Positions 1 through 8,317 of a stretch of 35,730 bases of DNA are shown here, in pieces. This stretch comes from Candidatus Omnitrophota bacterium (GTDB taxonomy: Bacteria; Omnitrophota; 4484-213): positions 1 to 35,730 of the forward strand of contig QNCL01000004.1 of the NCBI GenBank assembly GCA_003645805.1, written 5' to 3'. The notes under the pieces are model-generated. The model did no database searches. It was not told the DNA's origin and saw only the letters and a list, made by a program, of their open reading frames with translations. The position numbers were made by a program, and so were the translations under genes. Each line of letters opens with the position of its first letter. Position 1 is the first letter of the stretch.

Positions 1-856
1 GAGTAATATCGTAGTCGGCTAATATTATTTTCCATATAGTTGAGAAATCGTATCCGGGCAGGGTTATTTTTTTAAAATGAGGCTGCACTAATTGCTGGAT
101 TATCAAAGAAAAATCAAAATGAAAGAATATTATAATAATGGCAAGATAGATAATTAAAAAACTACCAAGCCATAAAAAAAGAGGATAGAAAAAGTCTATC
201 TTTTTTGTGTTTTTTAAACTTAACCTTTTGATATAAATGATTTCTAATGCAATGAGTGGCACCAGAAATAGCATAATCAATTTAGCGTGTAGCGAGAGAG
301 CCATAGAGATTCCTGATAGCACTAAAAAGCGTTTTGAGCAGGATTTTTTATAGAGAGTTATAAAGTAGATTGAAAGCATTGCCAAAGCACGCGCAGGGGT
401 ACAGAGCATAACCGAGATGTGTAAACGAAGAAAGAGTGTAGAGAAAATTAGAAATACAATGGCTGTAAAGGCACAGAGGCTTCCCCATAGATTTTTAATC
501 GTTTGATAAAATGCCCAGAGAAATATTCCCGAGAAGATTAATATGAGAAGACGGCCGTGGTAGATTGAAGGTCCCAACAACTTAAACCAATAAGATAGGA
601 TTACCGGTACCAAAGGTGGATGTTCATACCATATTTGTGTATAAAGAGAGAATCCTTTTGCAAGAAGTAAAGAAGTCATTAAATCAGTTCCTTCATCGGG
701 ATTGAATTCAAAGACCTGTTTGATTGGTATTCTTATTATCAAGATTAGACCGATAAATAGAACAGCAAAAAGCAAAGAAACTAAAATGTCTTTTCGTTTA
801 GAAAAGAAGTTTAAAAAGATTTTTGATATATTAACCATTAGATTATTAGAAAGCAT
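1..856 (-). CDS. GT39/PMT-type membrane glycosyltransferase, partial (C-terminus off the left edge)
   Basis: An open frame on the minus strand runs from an ATG at 856 to the window edge without a stop; 285 residues are visible. After a short basic N-terminus there is a membrane segment (about residues 24-42), then an Asp-Glu pair in a short NPDEG motif (D54, E55) and an EHPPL motif (residues 78-82). These are the first-loop signatures of GT-C enzymes of the PMT_2/ArnT/GT39 type, which use polyprenyl-phosphate sugars as donors outside the inner membrane. Several further hydrophobic segments follow, as expected. A purine-rich stretch (GAGAAGAAAG) lies just before the ATG, and the gene starts 12 nt after the radical SAM gene, so it belongs to the same operon. 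The neighbouring GT2 enzyme could supply its lipid-linked sugar. The acceptor is unknown. Confident on family, not on substrate. Confidence 0.83.
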   Translation of the reverse strand, partial: MLSNNLMVNISKIFLNFFSKRKDILVSLLFAVLFIGLILIIRIPIKQVFEFNPDEGTDLMTSLLLAKGFSLYTQIWYEHPPLVPVILSYWFKLLGPSIYHGRLLILIFSGIFLWAFYQTIKNLWGSLCAFTAIVFLIFSTLFLRLHISVMLCTPARALAMLSIYFITLYKKSCSKRFLVLSGISMALSLHAKLIMLFLVPLIALEIIYIKRLSLKNTKKIDFFYPLFLWLGSFLIIYLAIIIIFFHFDFSLIIQQLVQPHFKKITLPGYDFSTIWKIILADYDIT

Positions 857-868
857 CTTTCTTCTCGA

Positions 869-1927
869 TTATTTTAATAGTTGCTTTAGACGAGAATAAC
901 TTCTATAAAGCGTTATTATCCCCCAAGGGATCATTCCCAGAATAATATTTGATTCCTGAGCTCCAGCATAATAACAATCTCGGCATTCAACCATATCATC
1001 TAATTGGAAGAAAGCCTTTTGGAATCCTGCATCTAATCCATTGCAGATATCCTTAATTCTGTCTAATTTAGCACAACAGGGCACAACAAAACCCTCAGGA
1101 GTGATTTCGCAATAAAACCGGCCCGCATAGCATTTTATCTTATGAGGGGCATCCGGCCAGAAGTCTCTTACCATCTTGAGATAATCAAGAGAATTGATAA
1201 TAAAAGAATTTCTTTCTTTTTCATTTATCAATTCTTGGACAGCCTGTTTAAATACATTTCTGGAAGGAAAGAACTTCTCCTTTGATTTGGCAGGATATGC
1301 TGGTTGGGTGCCTATCACTTGAAAAATAATATTTGTCTTATATTGAGCCGTGAGTTTAATAAGAGAATGAAGATGAGAGAGATTATGTTTAGAAAGTAAA
1401 GTCATAATTACTACTTTAATCTGTAATTCTCTTAAGATATCTAATGCTGAAATTATTTTATCATAACTTCCTTCCCCTCTCAATCTATCTTGAATTTCCT
1501 TTGGACCATCCAAACTAATCTGGATGAGATCAAGCTGTTTAAAAGAGGGATCATCTTTTATCCTTTCTGCAAGCAGTAATCCGTTAGTAGAGAGACTACA
1601 ATGAAAATTCATTTTATTCTTGGCGTAACCAATCAACTCGCCAATGTCTTCCCTCAGAAGGGGTTCACCGCCACTAAATAGCCAGAATCTTGTTCCCATT
1701 TCTTTAAACTCCTTCATCATATTCTTTATCTGAAGAGTATTCATCTCAAAATTATTCGGTTTATTCAATCGCTCTTTCAATAAACAAAAAGAGCAATTTA
1801 GATTACATCTATAAGTAATATTATGTGTTACTCTGAGGGGAATTTTGCGTTTAAGAATCTTTGCCAGGGTTATATCTTCTGCGAGTTCTACAAGATTTCT
1901 GAATTTCATCTTTACTTCGTTAGACAA
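869..1927 (-). CDS. Radical SAM protein with SPASM-type C-terminus
   Basis: The 352-residue protein carries the radical SAM iron-sulfur motif CxxxCxxC at C41, C45 and C48, followed by the SGGEPLLR motif that binds S-adenosylmethionine. The C-terminal third is rich in cysteines (a CxxxxxxC pair, a CC pair and ECRDC), resembling the SPASM/twitch domains that hold auxiliary iron-sulfur clusters in peptide- or sugar-modifying enzymes. The longest frame starts at a TTG (1927); an in-frame ATG at 1909 is equally possible, since neither has a clear ribosome site. It sits between two glycosyltransferase genes and near an aminotransferase and a second radical SAM gene, so it probably modifies a glycan or lipid precursor. 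The reaction cannot be named from sequence. Confidence 0.85.
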   Translation of the reverse strand: MSNEVKMKFRNLVELAEDITLAKILKRKIPLRVTHNITYRCNLNCSFCLLKERLNKPNNFEMNTLQIKNMMKEFKEMGTRFWLFSGGEPLLREDIGELIGYAKNKMNFHCSLSTNGLLLAERIKDDPSFKQLDLIQISLDGPKEIQDRLRGEGSYDKIISALDILRELQIKVVIMTLLSKHNLSHLHSLIKLTAQYKTNIIFQVIGTQPAYPAKSKEKFFPSRNVFKQAVQELINEKERNSFIINSLDYLKMVRDFWPDAPHKIKCYAGRFYCEITPEGFVVPCCAKLDRIKDICNGLDAGFQKAFFQLDDMVECRDCYYAGAQESNIILGMIPWGIITLYRSYSRLKQLLK

Positions 1928-1967
1928 AATTTTCTATCTAAAACAGGTTTAATCCATTAAGCAAACT

Positions 1968-2693
1968 CTAATTGGGCCTAATCATAAGTCTTAAAATGCC
2001 AGCAATATCTTCAAAAATAGTATCTACTATCTTTACCCGACTTTTTGGTCTGTCTTTCCAATTAACGGGTATGTATTTTATCTTAAGTCCACTTTTCTGG
2101 GCTAAAATCAATAACTCCGTATCAAAAAACCAATTTTGATTTTTTACCTTAGGAAGAATGGTTTTTATTACTTTTCTGTTTAATGCCTTAAAACCACATT
2201 GGGCATCAGGAAGTTCTTTAAATCTAAATATAGTTTTGAGGAGGATATTGTAGGTATAGGAGAGATATCTTCTTAATAGAGAACGGTCAACTTTTGAGGT
2301 GGGTAAGAGACGCGAGCCAACCGCAATGTCATATCCATCTATTATAATTGAGTTAACCAACTCAGGAAAGGTTTTCAAGTCGGTGGAGAGATCAGCATCC
2401 ATATAACAAAGCACATCTGCTTCACTTTCCAACCATACCTTTTTTAGTGACCTGCCTCTACCTTTGCGAGATAAATGAATACAGCCAATCTTCTTATATC
2501 TCTTCTCAAGCTTTTGCGAAATGTGCAAGGTATTATCTGATGAACCATTGTCCACTATAATAACCTTATAGTTTTTATAAGCAAATTTGTCTTTCAAAAA
2601 AGCCATTAACTTATCAATGTTTTTCTCCAAGATTTGCTCTTCATTATAAGCAGGAATTACTATCTCTACCTTAGTATCCTTACCTTTTTGCAT
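1968..2693 (-). CDS. GT2 family glycosyltransferase, dolichyl/polyprenyl-phosphate glucosyltransferase (ALG5/DPM1-like)
   Basis: A 241-residue GT-A fold enzyme. The N-terminus has the VIPAYNEE motif (residues 12-19), then VDNGSSDNT and the metal-binding DxD as D99-A-D101. The C-terminal part has QCGFKALNR and NWFFDTELL motifs, typical of ALG5/DPM1-like enzymes that move a sugar from a nucleotide donor to dolichyl or undecaprenyl phosphate on the cytoplasmic face. There is no C-terminal membrane pair, so it is the short, soluble or peripheral form. Its start overlaps the end of the aminotransferase gene by 14 nt, which suggests translational coupling. The likely partner is the GT39 enzyme two genes downstream, which would use the lipid-linked sugar outside the membrane. 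Confidence 0.87.
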   Translation of the reverse strand: MQKGKDTKVEIVIPAYNEEQILEKNIDKLMAFLKDKFAYKNYKVIIVDNGSSDNTLHISQKLEKRYKKIGCIHLSRKGRGRSLKKVWLESEADVLCYMDADLSTDLKTFPELVNSIIIDGYDIAVGSRLLPTSKVDRSLLRRYLSYTYNILLKTIFRFKELPDAQCGFKALNRKVIKTILPKVKNQNWFFDTELLILAQKSGLKIKYIPVNWKDRPKSRVKIVDTIFEDIAGILRLMIRPN

Positions 2694-3936
2694 TAACTGC
2701 TACCCTTTTAATAGCATCTGCGATCTTGATCATATCATCTTTTCCCAAACTATCATAAACTGGCAGGTAAAGGGTCTCCCGCACCAATTTCTCGGCTACT
2801 GGAGAACAGGCTTTAAACTTGCTGAGGATTTTCAGATTATAGGGGATATCAAGATATTTCTTGCGTGTATCAATTCCCTGTATGAGGAGTTTAAATGAGA
2901 GATCTCCTTTATTCTTAGTCTTTATTGGATATAGGAGAAAAACAGACCTGGTTTCAGGGAGTTCGGGAGTAAGGCAGATATTCTCAAGATTACCTAATTG
3001 CTCGGTTAGGAAGCGGGCATTCTCTATAATTCTTTCGTTTCTCCTCTCTAAAAATTCCAGATGTTTAAGAATAACCTTAGCCTGAAGATTGCAAGGTCTT
3101 ATTCTGTCTTTAGTAGATAACTCGGGAGATATTTTTTTATTGCTGGGATTGGCTATCTCATAGAGAATGTCCCTTTCTTTATGGATAGCGCTAGATATCC
3201 AGATTAGAGGGAGAGTGAAGGTATAGAAAAATATCGGTTTCATCAACAGCCATTGAATATAAGCGCGTGCGATTTTGACCGTTAACTCCATTAAACTTGG
3301 CCATCGACAGAGTAAATGCAGGGCTTCACGGATATTGCTGGCTAAAAGATCATCGTTTGTTGTTACCATTGCTGCCCCAAAGCCATCCAGATTTTTCCCT
3401 GTCCCAAAACTAAAACAAGCCGCCTTTTCTATTGCTCCTAACTTTCTTCCTTTGTATTCTGCTCCACAGGCATGGGCACAGTCAGAGATGACAGATAGAT
3501 TGTATTGCTCGGCTATTTTTAAGATAGAATCCATCTCTGCTACATACCCTCCGAAGTGGAGGACAATAATTACTTTTGTTTTATCGGTTAATTTACTCTC
3601 TATCTCTTTCGCATCAATGTTAAGTGTTTTATAATTGACATCAGCAAATACAGGCTTTGCTCTGGCTGAGAGAACAGCGAGGGGTATACTATAATGGCAG
3701 AAAGCAGGACAGATTACCTCATCCCCCTTTTTACACAAAAATCTAAGAATTTCTTGCATCCCAAAGGTAACCGAGGGAATCAAAATCGCATATTTGCAAC
3801 CTATATACCTGGCAAATTTTTGCTCCACTTCTACTAATGCCTTTCCGTCTCTCCAATCTCCGGATAGAATGGTTCGCAGGATTAGTTGAATTTCTCCTCT
3901 GAAGTGAAATACATCCTGTCTGGGAATAAACTTCAT
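2680..3936 (-). CDS. DegT/DnrJ/EryC1/StrS-type PLP-dependent aminotransferase
   Basis: The 418-residue protein has the fold-type I aminotransferase layout of the DegT family: an Asp in the SDCAHA motif (D152) that contacts the PLP pyridine, and the presumed PLP lysine K181 in SFGTGKNLDG. A lysine rather than histidine at this place argues for an aminotransferase and not a ColD-type dehydratase. The family usually transfers an amino group to a keto-sugar nucleotide. The usual GEGG after the lysine is replaced by GFGAA, and a hydrophobic, Trp-rich stretch around residues 215-245 looks like an insertion and may associate with the membrane. The start overlaps the stop of the upstream gene as ATGA (3933-3936). 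The substrate is unknown. Confidence 0.85.
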   Translation of the reverse strand: MKFIPRQDVFHFRGEIQLILRTILSGDWRDGKALVEVEQKFARYIGCKYAILIPSVTFGMQEILRFLCKKGDEVICPAFCHYSIPLAVLSARAKPVFADVNYKTLNIDAKEIESKLTDKTKVIIVLHFGGYVAEMDSILKIAEQYNLSVISDCAHACGAEYKGRKLGAIEKAACFSFGTGKNLDGFGAAMVTTNDDLLASNIREALHLLCRWPSLMELTVKIARAYIQWLLMKPIFFYTFTLPLIWISSAIHKERDILYEIANPSNKKISPELSTKDRIRPCNLQAKVILKHLEFLERRNERIIENARFLTEQLGNLENICLTPELPETRSVFLLYPIKTKNKGDLSFKLLIQGIDTRKKYLDIPYNLKILSKFKACSPVAEKLVRETLYLPVYDSLGKDDMIKIADAIKRVAVNAKR

Positions 3937-5348
3937 AATTTCATCAATCCTCTAATCCCTTCTCTTGCAACCCTGGGATTGTGCAGATAAAAGCGCCAGT
4001 ATTTTAAGCAGTGCCTGATTAAAAAGGAAGGATTTAGGTAAAAGTTTCGGTATATATGCCGTTGAGTTCCTTTTAATCTTCTCGTGTCAATTTGGCTCAG
4101 ATTTATAATATCTACAGGGTTATAGTGGTGAAGAGCCTCATTGAATTTCTGGTTATGGCAATAGCGATCGAAGGCGATCGAGCCAGGATAGGGCACAAAA
4201 TAGTGGATTTGGATAGATTCTGGTTTTATCTGCTTAATTAAATTTATAGTCAAACTCAAATCCTCTTCTGTTTCCTGAGGATTGCCGATGATAAACATAG
4301 CGTGAAGGGAGAGATTTATCTTCTTGCCTTGCTCGAACACTTCACAGGTTTTTTTATTCCAGTTTATCCTCTCCTCTGTCTTTGACAGAATGTTTATAAT
4401 TCGATTTGACCCTGATTCAATACCTATCTTAAGCAATACACACCCCGCTTTTTTCATAACAGACATAATTTCCTTGGACAAGTCAGTAATCCGACCATGA
4501 GCAATCCAAGGTAGATTTACCTTTTTATTTATCATCTCTCTGCATAGTTCTAAGGTGTGCTGTTTGGAGGCGGTGAAATTGTCATCTTCAAAGGAGATGA
4601 TATTTATTCCCAATGATCTCAGATAGAGCATTTCTTCCACAACACTTTTAGGTGAACGGAATCTCATCTTTGATCCGTAAGAGGTTCGAATAGTCGGGGA
4701 GCAGAATATGCATTGATATGGACAGCCTCGCGAACTGAGAATATACCCCCATTTAAGTTTTAGATTAAGTGGTAATGGATAAATGGAGAAATAATACCGT
4801 GGGCTAAAAAAGGAATGGGCGGGCATAGGGAGGCTATCCAAGTCCTCTATCAAGGCTATCTCCGCATGGTTTTTTTCTTTAAAGTATAAACTTCTAATTC
4901 TTTTTAACCTTTCTGGTGAATCTAAACTTTTAATAAGGTCGATAAGATCAAGTTCACATTCGCCCAGCAGAACAAAATCAATAGGTGATTCCTGAAAGAT
5001 TAAAGTTTGCGGAAGGACTGAAGCGTATGGACCGATGCAGATTATTTTAATGTAAGGAGAGAACTCTTTTATTTTCCTGGCATATGCTAATGCGGAGTCC
5101 CGCTCCTCAGGAGTGAAACTCATTACCACTACCGAAGGATTGAAGTCCCTGGTGCTCTTCAGCAAGAATTTTAGAGAATAGTTAGTTACCCGCCCATCTA
5201 AAAACCTGATATCATACTCTTTTTTTAGCAATGAGATCATATATCCTATCTGAAGAGGAGGTGTTCGAGTATAGGGATGAGAATATTTCTTTTCTTGCGG
5301 AAAGGCAAGGCGGACAAACATTATTTTGTTATTTATTACCGAAATCAT
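3933..5348 (-). CDS. B12-binding-domain radical SAM protein
   Basis: This 471-residue protein opens with a Rossmann-like domain of the cobalamin-binding type (roughly residues 30-140; PPLQIGYM, FLDGR and LLGE motifs as in BchE-like enzymes). As in many of this class, no DxHxxG histidine motif is visible. A radical SAM core follows with CxxxCxxC at C209, C213 and C216, and a Pro/Tyr-rich C-terminal region. Class B radical SAM enzymes of this type methylate unactivated carbons or rearrange rings in lipids, antibiotics and tetrapyrroles. It is the first gene of the minus-strand operon, downstream of a recognisable promoter. A second Met at residue 10 could also serve as start. The product cannot be named from sequence. 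Confidence 0.85.
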   Translation of the reverse strand: MISVINNKIMFVRLAFPQEKKYSHPYTRTPPLQIGYMISLLKKEYDIRFLDGRVTNYSLKFLLKSTRDFNPSVVVMSFTPEERDSALAYARKIKEFSPYIKIICIGPYASVLPQTLIFQESPIDFVLLGECELDLIDLIKSLDSPERLKRIRSLYFKEKNHAEIALIEDLDSLPMPAHSFFSPRYYFSIYPLPLNLKLKWGYILSSRGCPYQCIFCSPTIRTSYGSKMRFRSPKSVVEEMLYLRSLGINIISFEDDNFTASKQHTLELCREMINKKVNLPWIAHGRITDLSKEIMSVMKKAGCVLLKIGIESGSNRIINILSKTEERINWNKKTCEVFEQGKKINLSLHAMFIIGNPQETEEDLSLTINLIKQIKPESIQIHYFVPYPGSIAFDRYCHNQKFNEALHHYNPVDIINLSQIDTRRLKGTQRHIYRNFYLNPSFLIRHCLKYWRFYLHNPRVAREGIRGLMKL

Positions 5349-5443
5349 AACTGTCTTTTCTATAACTCTTTAGAGTTCAATATAAACCTAAGAAAGCCTG
5401 AAAGAAATAGTTTTTTCAAAGCAATTTTGTCTCCTTTAATATG

Positions 5444-5472
5444 AGGATAGCATACCCAAAGCGATTTTGCAA
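5444..5472 (-). promoter_or_regulatory. Putative sigma-70-type promoter for the minus-strand glycan/lipid cluster
   Basis: On the minus strand a -35 TTGCAA (5467-5472) is separated by exactly 17 bp from a -10 TATCCT (5444-5449), and a TG one base before the -10 gives an extended -10. The start point would be near 5437, about 90 nt before the radical SAM ATG at 5348. Called by eye from consensus only. Confidence 0.5.
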
Positions 5473-5522
5473 GTTTTGACCCTTATGTTCTTTAACTTCT
5501 CCGAGGGGATAAGGAATTTTGG

Positions 5523-5563
5523 TTGACAAATGGCTAAAGAGTAGGATATAATTAGGATATAAT
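5523..5563 (+). promoter_or_regulatory. Consensus promoter for the pth operon with a duplicated -10 box
   Basis: A perfect TTGACA (5523-5528) is followed after 18 bp by a perfect TATAAT (5547-5552). A second TATAAT lies at 5558-5563 because an 11-bp unit is repeated in tandem. The pth start at 5614 lies about 50-60 nt downstream of the expected start points. This should be a strong constitutive promoter for pth and what follows. Confidence 0.75.
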
Positions 5564-5564
5564 T
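5543..5564 (+). repeat. Exact 11-bp tandem duplication containing the -10 hexamer
   Basis: The unit AGGATATAATT occurs at 5543-5553 and again at 5554-5564 with no gap or mismatch. Each copy holds a TATAAT box, so the -10 element is doubled one helical turn apart. Confidence 0.9.
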
Positions 5565-5613
5565 AAGGACTCTTGAGAGAATTATATGGTGTGCTCAGAG
5601 AAGCAGTGAGCGG

Positions 5614-6177
5614 ATGTTTCTTATCCTCGGTTTGGGCAATCCAGGGGTTAGATATCGTTGGACAAGGCATAATTTGGGGTTTTTAGTGATCGACGCCTTT
5701 GCTCTCTCAGAGGGGATTAGATGGAGAAAAGATAAAAGGTTATGCGCTCTTATAGGGGAGAAAGAAGAGATAGTTATCTGCAAACCTCTTACTTATGTAA
5801 ACCAGAGTGGAAAGGCGTTAACTGAGGTTAGAGAGATATATAGAATAGAGGAAGAAGATATGTTAGTAATCTGTGATGATCTGAGTCTTCCTTTGGGAAG
5901 AATAAGGATTCGCAGGAAAGGGGGTGATGGCGGGCACAATGGCTTGCGTTCAATAATTGCCTCTTTGAAAAGTGAGAGGTTTGCCCGTATGCGTATCGGG
6001 ATTAAAAACTCTACAGTAGATAGCCTCCCTTCTTCTGCCATCCCTGAGTTCGTGTTAAGCAAATTTGAGAGAGATGAAAGAAAAGTAGTGAAGGAGACAA
6101 TTAAAAGAGCGGTAGAGGCAATAAAGGTGGTGATAGAGCAGGGAATAGAGGAGGCAATGAATAGGTTTAATGGTTAA
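5614..6177 (+). CDS. pth: Peptidyl-tRNA hydrolase
   Basis: The protein is 187 residues, the normal length for bacterial Pth, which releases peptides from prematurely dropped peptidyl-tRNA. The N-terminus has the GLGNPG motif (N9) and TRHNLGF with the catalytic histidine H19. The KPLTYVNQSG motif is present with Val where Met is more usual, and DDLSLPLGRIRIR followed by GGDGGHNGLRS is the second family signature. It is the first gene after a consensus promoter and starts the long plus-strand block. The ribosome site is weak, with only GTGAGCGG before the ATG. The identification is secure. Confidence 0.96.
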   Translation: MFLILGLGNPGVRYRWTRHNLGFLVIDAFALSEGIRWRKDKRLCALIGEKEEIVICKPLTYVNQSGKALTEVREIYRIEEEDMLVICDDLSLPLGRIRIRRKGGDGGHNGLRSIIASLKSERFARMRIGIKNSTVDSLPSSAIPEFVLSKFERDERKVVKETIKRAVEAIKVVIEQGIEEAMNRFNG

Positions 6178-6232
6178 TGCTTCAGCCTTTCTTCATTATT
6201 CAACACTTGTTTTAACAAAAAGGAGTATGTAG

Positions 6233-8317
6233 ATGTTTTATCTTATTCCTTTAACTTCCTTACTCGCTCTCGGGTTTGTAGTCTATCTAATCAGAAGTAT
6301 CTTAAAGCAAGATGAGGGCACAGAGGAGATGAAGAAAATCGCCCGGGCAGTGGAGGAAGGAGCAAAGGCTTTTCTCAGAAGGCAATACAAGAGTGTGGGA
6401 ATATTCTTTACCATTGTTTTTCTTCTTCTCCTTTATCTTGCTCTAAGAGGGTATTTTGTAATCTTTGTTCCCTTTGCTTTTCTTTCAGGTGGTTTCTTTT
6501 CCGGGTTGTGTGGCTATATAGGGATGATTATTTCCACCAAGTCCTCTGTGCGCACTACGCAAGGATGCAAACAGAGTTTAAATAAAGGGCTGCGTATTGC
6601 TTTCTCCAGTGGCACAGTAATGGGGCTGTGTGTGGTAGGTATTGGCTTGATAGATCTTTCTATTGGTTATTTCCTGCTCGATTGGTATTATACGCATATT
6701 CAGCCTTGCTCTCCTGCCTTAAAGATTCAGAATATCACCAACTCAATGCTTTGCTTCGGGATGGGGGCTTCTTCAATGGCTCTGTTTGCTCGCGTGGGAG
6801 GAGGAATTTTCACCAAAGCAGCAGATGTAGGAGCGGATCTGGTGGGCAAGATAGAAAAGGATATTCCCGAAGATGATCCACGCAATCCCGCAGTGATTGC
6901 GGATAATGTAGGGGATAATGTAGGTGATGTGGCAGGAATGGGAGCAGATTTGTATGAGTCTTATGTAGATGCGATTATTGCCACAATGGCTTTGGCTGTT
7001 GCCGCAGGCTTGGGGTTAAGAGGGGTGTTTGTTCCTTTATCTATGGCTTGTGCAGGAATAATCTGTTCAATTATAGGCACTTTCTTTGTTCGCTCTCAAG
7101 AGGAGGCTACGCAAGGGAATTTATTATCCGCTCTGCGGCAAGGAGTGTTTGTGAGTGCTTCATTGATTGCTGTTTTTACCTTCTTTATTATGCAGAGGAC
7201 TATCGGGGAGCATATCGGAGTATATTTTTCTCTACTTTCTGGTTTGATTGCCGGATTGATGTTGGGAATAAGCACAGAATACTTTACCTCTTCGCGTTAT
7301 CGCTGGACGCGTTCCATTTCCCAATCAGCCTTAACCGGTCCAGCCACAGTGGTAATTAGTGGTTTATCCACAGGGATGCTTTCTACTTTAGTTCCGGTGA
7401 TTACTACCGGAGGAGCAATATTAGCAAGTTATTATTTCGCCGGTGGTTTTAAGAACCCTCAACTGGGTTTATACGGGGTAGGAATTTCAGCAGTAGGTTT
7501 ACTTTCTACCTTAGGAATTACTTTAGCAAGCGATGCTTATGGGCCAGTAGCAGATAATGCGGGTGGGATTGCCGAGATGTCCCATCAACCTTCTTATGTG
7601 CGCAAAAGAACAGATGCTCTGGATGCTTTAGGGAACACTACCGCGGCTACAGGCAAAGGATTTGCTATCGGTTCAGCCGCTCTCACCGCCCTTGCTCTTA
7701 TCGCTGCTTATCGTGAACATGTGCATCTCGCAGGCAAAGAGATAGATCTTAGCCTGCTCAACCCTCGCTTAATAGTTGGTTTGTTTACAGGAGCAATGCT
7801 TCCTTTCTTTTTCTCCTCTCTTCTCTTAAGGGCAGTGGGTAAAGCCGCGGAAAAGGTGGTAGTAGAAGTGCGTCGGCAGTTTAAGGAGATTAAGGGATTA
7901 ATGGAAGGTAAAGCAAAGCCTGATTATGCCCGTTGTATAGATATTGTCGCCCGAGCAGCGCATAGTCAGATGATCTTGCCTTCTCTTTCCGCCCTTACTC
8001 TTCCAGTAGTTATCGGTTTGTTAATAGGGGTGGAAGCGGTGGTGGGTTTGCTTACTGGAGCCCTGGTCAGCGGTTTTGTTCTGGCGATAATGATGGCAAA
8101 TAGCGGAGGGGCTTGGGATAATGCAAAGAAGTATATTGAGGAGGGAAACTTAGGAGGAAAAGGTTCGGAGGCGCACAAATCCGCAGTAGTGGGAGACACA
8201 GTAGGAGATCCGTGCAAAGATACTGCCGGACCATCTCTGAATATTCTTATTAAACTAATGTCTATGGTCTCTATGGTGTTTGCTTCCTTTGTTGTTGCCC
8301 ATAGTTTATTTAAGTGA
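6233..8317 (+). CDS. hppA: Membrane-bound, K+-dependent-type ion-translocating pyrophosphatase
   Basis: A 694-residue polytopic protein of the M-PPase family, which couples pyrophosphate hydrolysis to H+ or Na+ export across the inner membrane. The substrate-binding segment DVGADLVGKIEKDIPEDDPR, the DNVGDNVGDVAGMGADLYES segment and the C-terminal AHKSAVVGDTVGDPCKDTAGP motif are all intact. GNTTAATGKG carries Ala at the place where K+-independent enzymes have Lys, and Gly three residues on instead of Thr, so it should be K+-dependent. I cannot tell proton from sodium pumping by eye. A clear AAAGGAG lies before the ATG. The neighbour purH begins at its stop codon, so the two are translationally coupled; pyrophosphate from nucleotide synthesis may be the fuel. 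Confidence 0.96.
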   Translation: MFYLIPLTSLLALGFVVYLIRSILKQDEGTEEMKKIARAVEEGAKAFLRRQYKSVGIFFTIVFLLLLYLALRGYFVIFVPFAFLSGGFFSGLCGYIGMIISTKSSVRTTQGCKQSLNKGLRIAFSSGTVMGLCVVGIGLIDLSIGYFLLDWYYTHIQPCSPALKIQNITNSMLCFGMGASSMALFARVGGGIFTKAADVGADLVGKIEKDIPEDDPRNPAVIADNVGDNVGDVAGMGADLYESYVDAIIATMALAVAAGLGLRGVFVPLSMACAGIICSIIGTFFVRSQEEATQGNLLSALRQGVFVSASLIAVFTFFIMQRTIGEHIGVYFSLLSGLIAGLMLGISTEYFTSSRYRWTRSISQSALTGPATVVISGLSTGMLSTLVPVITTGGAILASYYFAGGFKNPQLGLYGVGISAVGLLSTLGITLASDAYGPVADNAGGIAEMSHQPSYVRKRTDALDALGNTTAATGKGFAIGSAALTALALIAAYREHVHLAGKEIDLSLLNPRLIVGLFTGAMLPFFFSSLLLRAVGKAAEKVVVEVRRQFKEIKGLMEGKAKPDYARCIDIVARAAHSQMILPSLSALTLPVVIGLLIGVEAVVGLLTGALVSGFVLAIMMANSGGAWDNAKKYIEEGNLGGKGSEAHKSAVVGDTVGDPCKDTAGPSLNILIKLMSMVSMVFASFVVAHSLFK

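Noticed and set aside
702..899. 65-codon plus-strand frame
   Set aside because: It lies opposite the GT39 and radical SAM genes; the translation is low in complexity and has no family features. The minus-strand frame has clear GT-C motifs.
5364..5377. Short palindrome AACTCT/AGAGTT in the divergent spacer
   Set aside because: Only six base pairs with a two-base loop; not distinguishable from background.
6213..6224. Small palindrome TTGTT-TT-AACAA between pth and hppA
   Set aside because: The stem of five A/T-rich pairs is too weak to call a terminator or operator.
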